Assembly: GCA_004151065.3 (NCBI GenBank)
Contig: NWUY0300103325.1
Location: forward strand, 1-23,291
Length of the DNA: 23,291 bases
Source of the DNA: Larix sibirica
Taxonomy: Eukaryota; Streptophyta; Pinopsida; Pinales; Pinaceae
Direction: 5' to 3'
A program made the translations under genes and the position numbers. The first letter of the stretch is position 1. The number at the start of each line of letters is the position of its first letter. Under the pieces are notes generated by a model that saw nothing but the letters and a program-made list of their open reading frames with translations, did not search any database and was not told where the DNA came from. Positions 1-10,260 of this stretch are shown in pieces.

Positions 1-296
1 ACTAGTCCAAGGTTCGAAATTGACCAAAATTGAACAAATTTTCATATTAGGGATATTACATAATAAACTGATTTAAGAATCTTGTGAGAATCAGTATATC
101 CAAAATAATGTCCTCTAGTAGGTCCATCATGCAATTATTTCAACACCTTCTCTGCATCTTCCTTTTCTAAACATCTGAGAAATAACCCATCGTAATTTTT
201 ATGGAATAGCACTCCACTAACCATTTGATATGATGTTGATTTCAACTGGGGAGCTCTCCGTTGCTTGAAATTACAATGTTAATGGGAATACCCATA
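1..296 (-). pseudogene. Start of integrase of element 1 (zinc-binding region, runs off the window)
   Basis: Continuing in the RNase H frame, the minus strand reads VSGVLFHKNYDGLFLRCLEK, then K-stop-LHDGPTRGHYFGYTDSHKIL. This is the HDGP..GH start of the HHCC zinc-binding domain of Gypsy integrase, where the strand-transfer enzyme begins. The Cys pair and the catalytic core lie beyond base 1. Stops are present near 296, 280, 137 and 7. Recognition rests on the motif and its correct position after RNase H. Confidence 0.75.
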
Positions 297-1094
297 CTAT
301 AAATAATGCACCAAATCTTGATACCAAGAATCAGGGGCAGTATTAGTGGAATAAATTTCAAGTAAGTTCATTTCTGCTTCATTATCCCATCCATTAGCCT
401 CTTCAGCTAATTTTTCAGTAATCAGTTTGCACAATCCTTGGCCCTTAATGATGGGAGTGGGATTGAATTCCAAATCATATTCTTGCAATGAAGTAACCAA
501 TTTTCCATGCCTTTCTCCCAGCTCCTTTTGTACAAACAATGATCTGACGATTGGTTGGGATACTATGACTTTAGTCTCGTTTTTGAAAATGTAGGGTATG
601 AACTAATTTATAGCTTTAAACACTGGGTAATCTTGTTTGTAAACATATAGATAATTTAGTTCATCCCATTGTAACCTGGTGCTCATAAAATATATTGGAT
701 ACTCATCCCCTTGCTCTCCTTTTTGAGTGAGCACTGTTGCAAGGGAATGATCAGACACATATGTATAAATGTTGAAATCCTTTTCGAAATCAAGACTACT
801 CAAATATTGTGCATGAGAAATTGTAGTCTTAATATTGTAGAATTTTTTTTTCTCTAATTCAGTCCACATAAATTGCATGTCATGTTTAATCATTTGTTCC
901 AATGGTTTTACGATTTGTGCGAAGTGAGATACAAATCTACGAACAAAATTTATTTTAGCCATGATTGATTGCATAGATTTTTTGTTATGAGGGATGGGAA
1001 TTTGTAGAATGGATTGTATTCTCTCAGGATCAATTGAGATTACATTTTTTGAAATGATATGTCCCATTAATCTCCCTTCTAAAACAACAAACAC
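297..1094 (-). pseudogene. Connection (second) RNase H of element 1, catalytic residues absent
   Basis: This domain follows RT after a frameshift at about 1085 and stays in one frame to the window start. It reads LMGHIISKNVISIDPERIQ, the RT-to-RNase H connection, then NIYTYVSDHSLATVLTQKG, YPIYFMSTRLQWDELNY, TKVIVSQPIVRSLFVQKEL and EYDLEFNP..IIKGQGLC. It aligns by eye to the native Gypsy RNase H, but the three catalytic acids are missing: TYVSD instead of TDASD, YKQDYPV in place of the E-L segment, and VIVSQP in place of TDH. Only one TAG (602-600) and one TAG at about 296 break 800 bp. It probably served as a structural tether, with catalysis done by the domain at 2646-2090. Confidence 0.82.
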
Positions 1095-2045
1095 ACTTTT
1101 CTTTGGATTAAGGGAATACCATATTTTTTACATCGATCAAAGATCTGTTTCAAATGATAGACATAGTTTTCCCTATTCTTGGAGAAAGCTGTGAAATAAT
1201 CTAAGTATACAACCACATTATGACTAATCAAACCTTGAAATGCAATGTCCATGGCCCTTTTAAATGTAGCTCCAACATTCATTAGACCAAAAGGCATTCT
1301 ACGAAAAGCAAAAGTTCCCTGTTTGGTCCGAAACATAGTTTTGAGGCAGTATTCTTCGACCACAAGTACTTGGTTGTATCCAGAAAACCCATACAATAAA
1401 GAGAACATTTATGAACCAAATATGAGTTGCCATATCTACTCCATGGGAAGAACAAGATAATTTTCCTTGTCAGATGCCCTATTCAAATTTCTAAAATCCA
1501 CACATAGCCTTATTTCTCCTTACTTCTTCCATACTGGCACTAAATTTGCTACCCACTTGGAATGTATGACTTTAAATATGATCTTAGCATCAAGCATATT
1601 CTTCAATTCCTTTTTAGATTAGAGGTTCCAACATAGGATGTACTTTCCAAAGTTTCTGTTGAAACGGTTTATCTCCTTGCTTGATAGGGCTAACGTGTTG
1701 TATAATGCCTGTATCATATGTTTTAAAATCATCATAAGTCCAGGAAAACAGATCTTTATATTGCTGAAAAATATTAATAAACTTGTGTATTTCACCTGGT
1801 GAAAAAGAGGTTCCAAGATTCACATATTTTGGTTCCTTTTCAATGCCTAAATTTACTAGTTCATATTGCATAGAAGAGCTATTTGTTTTAACATTCGCTG
1901 GTTTTCTAAAATTATGTTGTAGATCAAATAAATTCTCAAGTGTGCTTACCCTTTTAGGCATGGAATTTACTCCAAGTTGATTTTCATCCATCTTATGCAA
2001 ATTGGATTCATGTTCTGCTTCATCAATGATTGATTTTTTGAACAT
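1079..2045 (-). pseudogene. Reverse transcriptase of element 1 (broken)
   Basis: This is the RNA-dependent DNA polymerase of the element. The N-terminal part (2045-1614) contains YKDLFSWTYDDFKTYDTGII and PFQQKLWKVHPMLEP, the usual lead-in to Gypsy RT. After a frameshift near 1616 the next frame gives SKWVANLVPVWKK, then IRLCVDFRNLNRA, then GFSGYNQV, then FAFRRMPFGLMNVGATFKRAM. The catalytic YxDD box reads YLDY at 1207-1196: the second Asp is Tyr (TAT, 1198-1196). Stops fall near 1530, 1435 and 1410. Expected fingers and palm blocks are all recognisable in order, so the assignment is secure although the enzyme is dead. Confidence 0.92.
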
Positions 2046-2089
2046 ATCTTCATCCTTTAAAAAGTCTATAATCTGTTAGTCATCATCAA

Positions 2090-2646
2090 ATACTCTCCAA
2101 TTTGTCACATTATCAAGGATATATGGCTTGAAAAGCAATTCCATGGGAAATTTATCATTAAGTGGGATTAAATGAGAAGCGGTATTAACTAATAAATCAG
2201 TTGCAGTATTATTTGATCAAGGAATGGAATTAATATTAAAAGCATCAAAATTTGAAATCAGAGTCCATACCACTTCCTAGTACCCTTTTAAGTGTGGATA
2301 CAAACAATGAATGGTGTTCCTAATCCGTTTGATAATTATCTATAAATCACCAAAAACTTTTAAAATTTTAACATTCAAATCAACAACTTTCCTAAGCCCT
2401 TGAATCATAGCTTCATAATCAGCTGTGTTATTTGTACATTTAAATTATAATCTACAGGAGAGAAATATTCTATTATTCTGAGGATCTATAATGACACAAC
2501 CTGCCCCTTCTCCCTCTTACATTTTGGAGCCATCAAAATATAAAGTCCCAAAATCAGATCCTACTCTATTTCTAGAATCAAGGTTAGCATCTACATTTAC
2601 ATCGGTAACTAGCTCTACTATATTACATTCATTATCATCAGCCCAT
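2090..2646 (-). pseudogene. Extra RNase H domain between protease and RT (D-E-D-D residues kept)
   Basis: This is an RNase H fold that would degrade RNA in RNA-DNA hybrids. The frame reads YFDGSK, NNTADYEAMIQGLRKVVDL, KVFGD and NNTATDLLVNTAS in order. The four acids are Asp 2534-2532, Glu 2414-2412, Asp 2348-2346 and Asp 2198-2196. Their spacings are 40, 22 and 50 codons. The Glu-to-Asp distance of 22 equals that of E. coli RNase HI (E48 to D70). At least five stops interrupt the frame, near 2520, 2450, 2345, 2280 and 2217. The domain is in the same frame as the start of RT, so it was part of one Pol polyprotein. It resembles the archaeal-type extra RNase H of Tat elements, but lies before RT rather than after the native RNase H. 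Confidence 0.78.
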
Positions 2647-2679
2647 GAAAATTGAAGGATATAAGACTGTCTATCTGAT

Positions 2680-3567
2680 TCATGACTGGTTGTTTCTATT
2701 TGATAACAATTGGTTCAGTTTCCAAAAAGTAATTTCCAACACTGAATGTGCAAAACTTGTGGGTTCATTTCTTCCTTCCAACTCAGTAATGTTTAATTTC
2801 ATGTGTGGCTCTTTGTTTACCTTAATTTGATTCTTCTTATTTTTGTATGGAAGCCACAAGTGAGACCAAACGGTAGCAAAATATCCATTCAGTGTACTTA
2901 ACCAATCTCTACTCAATAGTAATCCATAAGCTTTCAGTATTTCTACTATGAAAATATCAATAAATTGACAGACTCTTTGATCTACATCCATCTTGATTAA
3001 CACATTATTCATTTCTCCCACCACTTTAACATAAGCTATATCAAGTTGAATAATCCTAGAAGGAGAAGGGATAGGCTATCCATTAATATTTTTAGAAAAA
3101 GAAAGCGACATAATGTTAGATGATGCTCCAGAATCCACCTAACAATTATGTGCATTATAATTGAAAATTTCAAAAGTGAGAAGAAAAGGAAGAATTTGAG
3201 ATTTAGATTCACCACCGATGCTGGCTTCATTGATTTATGCGTCTGGTTCTACAATAACTTGTTGTTTAACATTACTATCAGAGTCATTTGTTTGTGAGTT
3301 GAGGTCCAAAGCTTCTACTAATCTTTTTCTTTGTTGAGGAATATTACAAATTTCATATAGAGATATGTTGGATTTGGTCTTTTTTATATCTTCTATCACA
3401 TCAGACTCCATGTTATTATTTCCTCCAACATTTCCAACTATCACAGAGTTATTTGATAAAGGGTTTGATCCTTCAGGTTTTTCCAAGGATAAATTTTGCG
3501 AGGTTTCTATAGGATTGAGAGGTCTCTTTTCTACTGTCTTTTCCGGTTGTTGTGTTGCAACAGTCAC
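2680..3567 (-). pseudogene. Aspartic protease region of element 1 (broken)
   Basis: This is the retropepsin that would cut the Gag-Pol polyprotein. After a Gln/Asn-rich linker (3567-3235) the frame shows VDSGASSNIM, the D-S/T-G active-site motif, with Asp at codon 3135-3133. The codon just before it is a TAG (3141-3139). A second stop follows in the flap region (G-stop-PIPSPSR, near 3075). The C-terminal part at 3024-2680 has YGLLLSRDWLSTLNGYF followed by WSHLWLPYK, the characteristic end of this protease in plant Gypsy elements. The same frame is kept for about 890 bp with only these stops, then stops and a frameshift occur at 2680-2645. Confidence 0.8.
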
Positions 3568-5217
3568 TTTATTCTGAGTCTTATGAATAACATTATTTTT
3601 TTGATTCGTGGAACCAATTTGTCATGATTTTCCACAGGACCTTGAATTATTAATCTATAATCAATAGTAGAAACATGTACATTATGTATCTCTGCTATCT
3701 CTTCACCATCTTCCAAGTCTAGATTCGGTTCCAAATCCCACAATAGAAGCATGGTTCCTTTCATTGATTCTGTTGCTTCCCTTGTCTCATTTACTTGTAC
3801 CTTTTCATTTTCTTCTTCTTCATCCAAAATTTGCTTATCTAATAGTTGATTCATCACCAAATTCATAGAATTAATCCATTGAGGACAAGTTTTCTCTGAA
3901 TGGTGTTCTTGGTGAAATGTGCAAAAGTGATCCATGCCTACCTCATTTAGGCTAAGTACAAGGGATTAATTTATTAGAGGTTTCGAGGTTTCTTCTTTCC
4001 TTTTATAAAATGGTTTAAATGGTTTCTTCGTTGAATAAATTGATCCTTTCTTCTTTTCCAGATCCACAATCTTATTAGATAGTTTTTGCACCAACTTAAC
4101 AATGCTTTCTAAATCCATGGATTGTTCTTCAGTGGGTCTTGAAAACAATAAAGGTTTCTTGGAAGAGATGGGTTTAGGTTTCGTTTCAATAGAATGCTTA
4201 ATTATACTATTCATTTCTATTTCAACCTTCTTAGCCTCTTCAAAATGTTCTACTAGAGTATTTTTGCAAGAACGTTTGACAAACATGGCTAAGGATGGAT
4301 GAAGAGTTGTAGTATAATATTCCACTAAAGATTCTTCAACAGGTTTAGAAGTGGCGTTGAACTTATTCAAAACAATTGTAAATCTATGATTAAAATCATG
4401 CACCTTTTCTCTCTTATCCATATTGAGAGACACCAATTCTTTCATGAGAGATGCTAGTGTTCTTTTCTCACCAAATTTCAAAACTATCCTAATCAGATAT
4501 AGAACCATCCTATAGGATGAAATACCATGATGAATCCTTAGGCTTAAAAGTATAAGGAAACAAATGGATTACTACATCCTTATTATCTACATTTAGAATA
4601 TTTAAGGCCAGATAAAAACTTTTCAAATAGTCATATGTAGTTATGCCTTTGCCAAGATCAAATTTAGACAAAACCCACTCAAGGTTTTTGGGAAAATCAT
4701 GAAGGGGAGCAAGTAAGTTTAAAGGACCTCAAGCCCTCCAAGACGGTGGTTGATTTACATTATGAGCATTATGGAAAATATGTGGAGTTGTATGCGGAGG
4801 TGATTGGGTATGATGACAAGAGAGAGAATCATGTGAAGATGGTCATATCTGATCAATAGGTTCTAGTATATATTGTAAAGATAAATCTATCAATTCTTCC
4901 AAGTATTCAACCAGAACAGATTCCTTGTTCTATTTAGATTTTCTACAAGGAGCACGTCTTCTAGGTAATATTGGAATTACAGGAAATCCTACAAGTTTTT
5001 TAACATAAGGTCTAGTATATATTCAAAAATTATCAACTTCTTGGTGTGATATTGCATACAAAGTCTCAACTTGTTCTGATTCAGGGTTATTGTCTTTGTA
5101 GTAGTTACTTTCATGTCCAGTTTTGGGTTTTGCTTGAACTGAACCTTTAGGTTTGGATTTCTCAGGTGGAGATCTAGAGAATATTCCTCCAGGGAAAAGA
5201 ATTCCTCTGCCAGCCAT
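3564..5217 (-). pseudogene. gag: gag of element 1 (broken)
   Basis: This encoded the structural Gag polyprotein that packages element RNA. The start chosen is the ATG at 5217 (MAGRGILFPGG...), just after the primer-binding-like site. The frame runs to about 4460 with stops including TGA near 5023, TAG near 4925, TGA near 4845 and TGA near 4730, then shifts. From 4508 to 3966 the next frame is open and carries a capsid-like helical stretch (MKELVSLNMDKREKVHDFNH, then LVEYYTTTLHPSLAMFVKRS), typical of plant Gypsy gag. One TAA at 3968-3966 separates it from a nucleocapsid-like segment starting at 3935, where C-x2-H-x3-H-x4-C (HFCTFHQEHHSEKTC) replaces the usual CCHC spacing. A second frameshift lies near an A7 run at 3602-3596. 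Confidence 0.8.
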
Positions 5218-5225
5218 GCACTGGT

Positions 5226-5244
5226 GGCCCTCCTTCTAGTGCCA
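5226..5244 (-). other. Candidate primer-binding site of element 1
   Basis: Read on the minus strand this is TGGCACTAGAAGGAGGGCC, beginning with the TGG that pairs with a tRNA CCA end. It lies 4 bp after the presumed LTR end and only 8 bp before the gag ATG at 5217. I cannot assign the tRNA from memory. The position and the TGG start are the support. Confidence 0.5.
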
Positions 5245-5248
5245 AATC

Positions 5249-6215
5249 TGTCGACACCTGAAAAAAATCCATGTGTCAACAAGAGGGGTTCTCTCCAATG
5301 AAAAGTCCCAATTAGACTCTTCACTATTTTGAATAGGGAACCCATCTGGCTTACATTCTGGCTACCGTTCAAGATAGCCTTGGAATAAATTTGTCAAATA
5401 TGGCCCGACCAACCGTTTATGATTTTAATTGGTTTTCAATGAAATGCAAGTTACTAGCCCTACGTGTGAATGCTTATACTCACTAACTATTCTTGTTTGA
5501 CCAATAGGAAGAATCATCACACATCGATGTGCAAGTTCTTAGATCCCATCTTATCGCTTCCTTTTACTGTTAGTCACCCAATTAAATGCCCTAATTAAAT
5601 GCAATAATATACTTAAACTAAAATATCCTTGCAAGGAGCGAGATTAAGAAAGAGAAACGTAGGGTAACTGCATCATGCATTTTACAAGAGACAACCACTG
5701 AAAATAAACACATTTAACATTTACAAAATAAATTTAACACGTTAGATAACTTGAGTATTAACATTCATTACATCCATTGTTCATAGAAAGCAAAGAAAAC
5801 TATGTTTTCCTGTACACGCACGAAAATAATTAAAAAACTATTAGAATAACTCAACAGTAATAAGAACAATCTTACTGCATTTTAATAGACAAAATGAAGA
5901 AATCAGTTCCATGCATTCGCCCACACATTTCAACACAATCTCCTATGCAAGCTTCCACTCCAAAAATTTACTTTCGGTCATTATTAGAAATAATTCTTAC
6001 ATATAAGTTCCAACAAAATATTTCTAAAAGAAAAAGCCCCTTGGCCCATGTGATTTCCTCTATTTATCCTTACTATTCGACCCCCCTAGGGAACTTTTCA
6101 TTTCACCTTCCTATAGCTACAACACGTTTTCTTTCGGGACCTTTGTCATATTTCAGTTACCATTTAATTAAAGTGGAAAAAATACATAATAAAGTAAAAC
6201 AAAATTATTACATCA
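5249..6215 (-). repeat. Probable 5' LTR of element 1
   Basis: This approximately 970-bp non-coding stretch lies directly upstream of the gag start of element 1. The inner boundary is placed after the palindromic TGTCGACA at 5256-5249, which ends in CA and is followed within 5 bp by a TGG primer-binding-like site. The outer boundary is placed at a TGATGT at 6215 and is uncertain, because no second LTR copy is in the window for comparison. A TATA-like ATAAATA lies inside at 6067-6061. A 117-codon plus-strand ORF here is judged accidental. Two-copy comparison would fix both ends. Confidence 0.6.
6061..6067 (-). promoter_or_regulatory. TATA-like box in the element 1 LTR
   Basis: On the minus strand the sequence AGGATAAATAGAGG contains an ATAAATA core about 150 bp inside the presumed LTR start. 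This is where a plant LTR U3 promoter would be expected. It is a sequence match only. Confidence 0.35.
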
Positions 6216-6261
6216 TGATGGTGGGGGGCCCTCTTGAGTTTGTATAAATTCATCCCAAAGG

Positions 6262-9200
6262 CCAATTTCATAACATATAATGCTAAACTGTTGTGTCCAA
6301 CAACCGTGAGGCCACTTCTTGAAAAGATAATTCTTTAACCATTGCATTAAGGCCTTTAGTTGTTGATCTATGCCCATTAGGAAAGTATTGTGTTTTCAAA
6401 TTTCCTTGTCCAATACATTCTTATAAGTCCTATGGAGCGATATTTTTCAGACTTCGAATGGGAGCTATGTCTTCATATTTAATGGTCCTCGGTTCATTCA
6501 ATCGCTGCTATTTTGGTACAGGTTTTTCGAATGATCTTGGAGAAGGAAAATGGCATTTTTCAAAATATTTCGCTATGTTCTGATGGATTCATTTACATCT
6601 GGAAACAGAGGATGCCACTTCATTTTGCAATTTTCTCTTATCCTTTTGGAAACTATCTAGAGTTGCAAAATCTAACTTCAATTCTTCTGTAGATATTTTA
6701 GGCAAATGGTGAGGAATTTCCCTTTCTTTCCTTCTCTAAGAAATCAACTTCATCATTATGTTATGAATCTCTCCTAACTTATTTCGATTGGCAGTTGTTG
6801 TCTCAGATATCCGCTTGAGTATGGTCACCATTACCTGCACTTCAAATGTTTTTCTATGAGTAACTCTTGTGAATGGAACAATTGTTCTTGAAGAGTGGAT
6901 ACGCAGTCATAAAATGGGGTCAAATCCTACCTCTATTCCTATGCAGTGTTTAATGATATCGTCAATGAATCCTTTTCTTGATTAATCTTTGCTACTTGTG
7001 CTTGCAGAGATCCCTTTTCGATAGTGAGTGATTCTATGTGATAGTCCCATTGAATTTCCATTGATTTCATATCCTGTAATTGGAACTTTAAATCTTCCTT
7101 CTCTCCTTCCAATATTACCATTTTAACATTTAGTGAATCTCTTTCTGCTTCTAGAATTTGCATGGTGTGCATGGATTCTTCCTTTTGAAGTTCAAGGGTG
7201 TCCCACTGACATCTTATTTCAATTCCTCCATTCCTAGATTGAACTAGATTGTCTTTAAGCTTAACTAGCTTGGCCTTGCTGCATTCTATGCTCTCTATAA
7301 ATTTATGTACATTATCTTCATTGGCCAAGGCTGTAGCTACACCAACAGATGTTGAGAACTTCTGATCCATGTTTGTACCTTCAACTATAGGAACCTCGAG
7401 TATTATAACTACGTCAGCCGGTGAGGCAATTTTAGGCCTCTTTTCTATCCTCTTCATGATGATCTTTCTTTGGGATCATAAACTATAGTCTCCAATTTAT
7501 CAACAACGTGTTGCTTGAATGGTGTGAATGGAGTGAGTCCCAACTCAACGAAAGGAAGATGTCCTCTAGTGAGTGGAAATTCTGTGTTGGTGTCTTTCAT
7601 AGCATCAATATCCATGTCTTGGCCTTCATTTCCAAGTTCATCACCTCCTTGTAGACCTTTACTTTCCATAGCTTTCTTGAAGACTTCTTCTTCTTTCTTC
7701 ATTTGTAGTTTCTCCCACCGAGATAAATCCAGTTGTTGTTGTAGTATCTCGGCTCTTTTCTTTTCTTGTTCCACTACAAGCCTAATATCCAATTGTTATT
7801 TTTCCATCCTTTTCTATAGTTATTATGTGTCCTATTTTTCTTTTCTCTCTTTCTCATCCTTCTTTGCTATCTCTTCTTCCTACAATCTTTTGTTCGTTTA
7901 TGCTAAGAGGGCTTCTTCCACTGCTTTCTTCCTAGCAGCTTCTTCTAAGTTTTCTTGTGTTGAGGCATCATATGGTTTTCGTGAGCTCACATCCTTACCA
8001 CCTTTCCTTCTGCTAAGTCTTCTATCCAATTCTATAAGGTTTGGGATCCATCAATATATTTCTTCTTCCCTCAAGGATTGATCAACATATTCATAGTGAA
8101 TTTGAACTTATGCGTAGTGTAGAGCCACCTTTTGGTGACTATCATTCTTACAAAAATATTCTCACCAAAGTGAAATGAACACAAATCCTTCACTAGATCT
8201 CGATAATATTTAACCTTGTTCAACTTGTATGAACCAATTATTGACGGAAGTGTAGGTCAGGAAGCCTTCTTATTGTTGTGTAGGAAAGTACTAATGCCAT
8301 TTAAAAATGCATGCCTCACAATTTCTTTCAAAATAATGCAATCTGTAACATACTTGGGTAGTAAAAATGGACCCTTTGATCCTCCATAGATACAAAAGTA
8401 TGTACCTTTAGGGGTTAAATAGTGATCCCCTAATTGAGTGGCTATTGTAAGAGCCTCCTTGGACATGCAATTTGGTTACTTTTCATAGATAAATTTGTAT
8501 AAGGGAACCAAGAACTCCTCACAAATATGCTTGTAGTATATTGCATGCTTTTGGGTCCATAAAATTTGATATGCTACATAAATAGGAGACTCATTGAGAT
8601 TCCACATACATCCGAGGCTGGGAGAGGGATTCAAAGTCATGATACAATATACCAAGTAAGAATACATGTGGAATTCGATCTTCTTTACTTTGAGTCCTTG
8701 TTTCGCATCATTGATAGCACGGACCATGTTCTCAGAAATAATGTCTGCCCAATTAAAAATAATTCCATGCATTATAATATGATAAAGTAACTGGCACCCA
8801 AATGAGCTTGTAATGAGTTGAGTTGGGCCTCCCATATAGTCTGCATAAGAGAGTAGCATCAATTCTAAAGGAGTCTTCAAAAATTTGGTTTCACATTCCC
8901 CACTATATCTCTAGTGCAACTGCTTTCCTGGTAGCAACATTTTATTTGCGAACTCTGCATAGTCCAGTTTCATACTTTTGAGCCAATCTTCCATTAAAAA
9001 TATTCTCAGGGATGGAAGCCTATAATATTTTTTGATGTGTGCAGGATGGAATGAAGCAAAAAATTTCCCTGTGTCTCTTGTAATGATGCGAGATTTGGTA
9101 TCAATATGAGGAAGAATCCATCCTATCACTTCAGCAAAAGGGAACAATTCAGTCCTGGATGCAGCCTTGTGAATTCATGATTTCTTGATATTTGGGTAAA

Positions 9201-9405
9201 TTAAGTCTTCTTTGATTGTAGCTTCTGGGACAATTTGATCTCTGAGCAAATGGTAAATTTCACCCCACTTGAATTCAGGGGCTATTCCTATGATATGTTG
9301 GATGTTGTTGAACTAAATATTGAGAGATTCCTCTTGAACTTCTTAATCATCATATGTTGTCTCAAACACAGCTTTGGATGAGCACTTAGGACCTTTTTTG
9401 GACAT
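6262..9405 (-). pseudogene. Orphan ORF A: large unrecognised protein with coiled-coil C-terminal half (broken)
   Basis: I do not recognise the family. The ATG at 9405 (MSKKGPKCSS) opens a frame kept to about 8045 with stops near 9170, 8908, 8473, 8254 and 8070. The segment around 9147-8480 is globular, with TGKFFASFHPAHIKKYYRLPS, LLSYADYMGGPTQLITSSFG and GIIFNWADIISENMVRAI. This resembles in outline the 'putative plant transposon protein' domains of Athila-like elements, but that is only a guess. Frame shifts near 8045, 7457 and 6833 follow. The 8045-6939 part is rich in Glu, Lys, Gln and Leu heptads (RKKAVEEALLA, VEQEKKRAEILQQQLDL) and is surely coiled coil. The reading frame fades out near 6262, within about 50 bp of the LTR of element 1. 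No signal peptide or membrane segment is evident. Confidence 0.6.
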
Positions 9406-9412
9406 CTCTAAA

Positions 9413-9600
9413 TCATTTATGATGAGGGACAGGTTTGATAAGTTGAACGGTAGCAAGAGAGTCTCGAGCAAGGAATATTCTTCCAGGTGGCATAGGCTCA
9501 AATGGGGTTGCGTAATAACAATAAGGTGAGAGCCAATGATGTTTTTCTTTTAAAAGGTCTATTGAAACCCTTAGCCCCCAATGAGCCAACAAAAATTGGT
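9413..9600 (-). pseudogene. Short unrecognised coding-like fragment before orphan ORF A
   Basis: The minus frame reads LLAHWGLRVSIDLLKEKHHW, then YATPFEPMPPGRIFLARDSL, ending with TGA at 9415-9413, just ahead of the ATG of orphan ORF A in another frame. The composition looks protein-like, but the upstream half of this open frame overlaps the 31-bp repeat, so only about 60 codons are credible. It may be an upstream exon or remnant of the same gene, or chance. Confidence 0.25.
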
Positions 9601-9619
9601 GTACTTTAATAGCATCCAC

Positions 9620-10260
9620 AAGTTGTCTTCGACGACTTTTCAAAAATTTTGTTAGTTTGTTTCGATGGGAAAATGTGAAACACTCCAACACACATCGACA
9701 ATAAATTCAAATCAAACTACGATTATTGTTTCAACAGAAAACTTCAATCTATAGTGACAATATCGACATTAAATCCAAATATGCATTGGAACATTTTGGT
9801 TGAAAGTTTTAAAACTTTTGCGTTGTGGAGTTTTGGTGGATATGGGGAAGCTGTCGGAATTAAATGACAAGTTTTGTCGATATAGTTTTGGCTTAAAATG
9901 GAGAAACTTGTTGAAACATTTTGACGACAAAGTTAAGAGTTTGCCGAAAAAGATAAGAAAAGAAACCAATAGTATCAGTGGAAATATGGATAATCATGTG
10001 AAGAAAATGAATCATTTGATATATCGGGGTAATTTTCAAAATCTTGCCGAAGTTTCGACGGATAATATTAAGTCACATTGATGTTTCGGCACAAAAAGTG
10101 AAACTTTGCCAGAACTTTAGCGAAATGTTAAAGTGTTAGCCGATGTTTTGGCAAAAAAGGTAAAATTTCAGCGATGTTTCGATGAAAAAGGTGAAGCTTT
10201 AGCGTTTTTTCGACGAACTTATGGAAACTCACTAAAATGTGAAACTTAGGCAAAATGGTT
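9620..10260. repeat. Diverged minisatellite, period about 31 bp
   Basis: The clearest part, 10018-10234, divides into seven consecutive 31-bp units (10018, 10049, 10080, 10111, 10142, 10173, 10204). The best pair is units 10142 and 10173: GATGTTTTGGCAAAAAAGGT and GATGTTTCGATGAAAAAGGT at their starts, both ending in AGC. Less regular units with the same TTTCGACG / GTGAAAC words can be seen back to about 9620 (for example GTTTCGATGGGAAAATGTGA at 9658-9677). The 93-codon plus-strand ORF inside is a by-product of the repeat. It sits between the integrase end of element 2 and orphan ORF A. Confidence 0.7.

Larger units (their letters stand above)
1..6215 (-). mobile_element. Element 1: decayed Ty3/Gypsy LTR retrotransposon with two RNase H domains (partial)
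   Basis: On the minus strand the order is LTR, primer-binding-like site, gag, protease, RNase H, reverse transcriptase, second RNase H, integrase N-terminus. The element leaves the window at base 1, so the rest of integrase and the 3' LTR are not seen. It is inactive: in-frame stops occur in every domain and the frame changes at about 4460, 3605, 2650, 1616 and 1085. The RT and RNase H blocks give a confident Ty3/Gypsy assignment. The extra D-E-D-D RNase H points to a Tat-like dual-RNase H lineage, but its place before RT differs from the usual Tat order. The element is older than its stops and may be flanked by the orphan ORF at 9405-6262. Confidence 0.9.

Noticed and set aside
3036-3230. 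Minus-strand hydrophobic ORF resembling membrane segments
   Set aside because: It is an alternative frame across the protease active-site region; the real frame carries VDSGAS.
5249-6215. Idea that this LTR is the 3' LTR of element 2
   Set aside because: It shows no resemblance to the LTR at 18672-18216 in TATA region, ends or primer-site flank.
5894-6247. Plus-strand ORF of 117 codons
   Set aside because: It is antisense within the presumed LTR of element 1; no motif.
7515-8081. Longest plus-strand ORF (188 codons, Ser/Phe-rich)
   Set aside because: It is antisense to the coiled-coil part of orphan ORF A; Ser/Phe/Leu richness is the mirror of Glu/Lys codons.
9800-10081. Plus-strand ORF of 93 codons
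   Set aside because: It lies inside the diverged 31-bp minisatellite and has no protein-like features.
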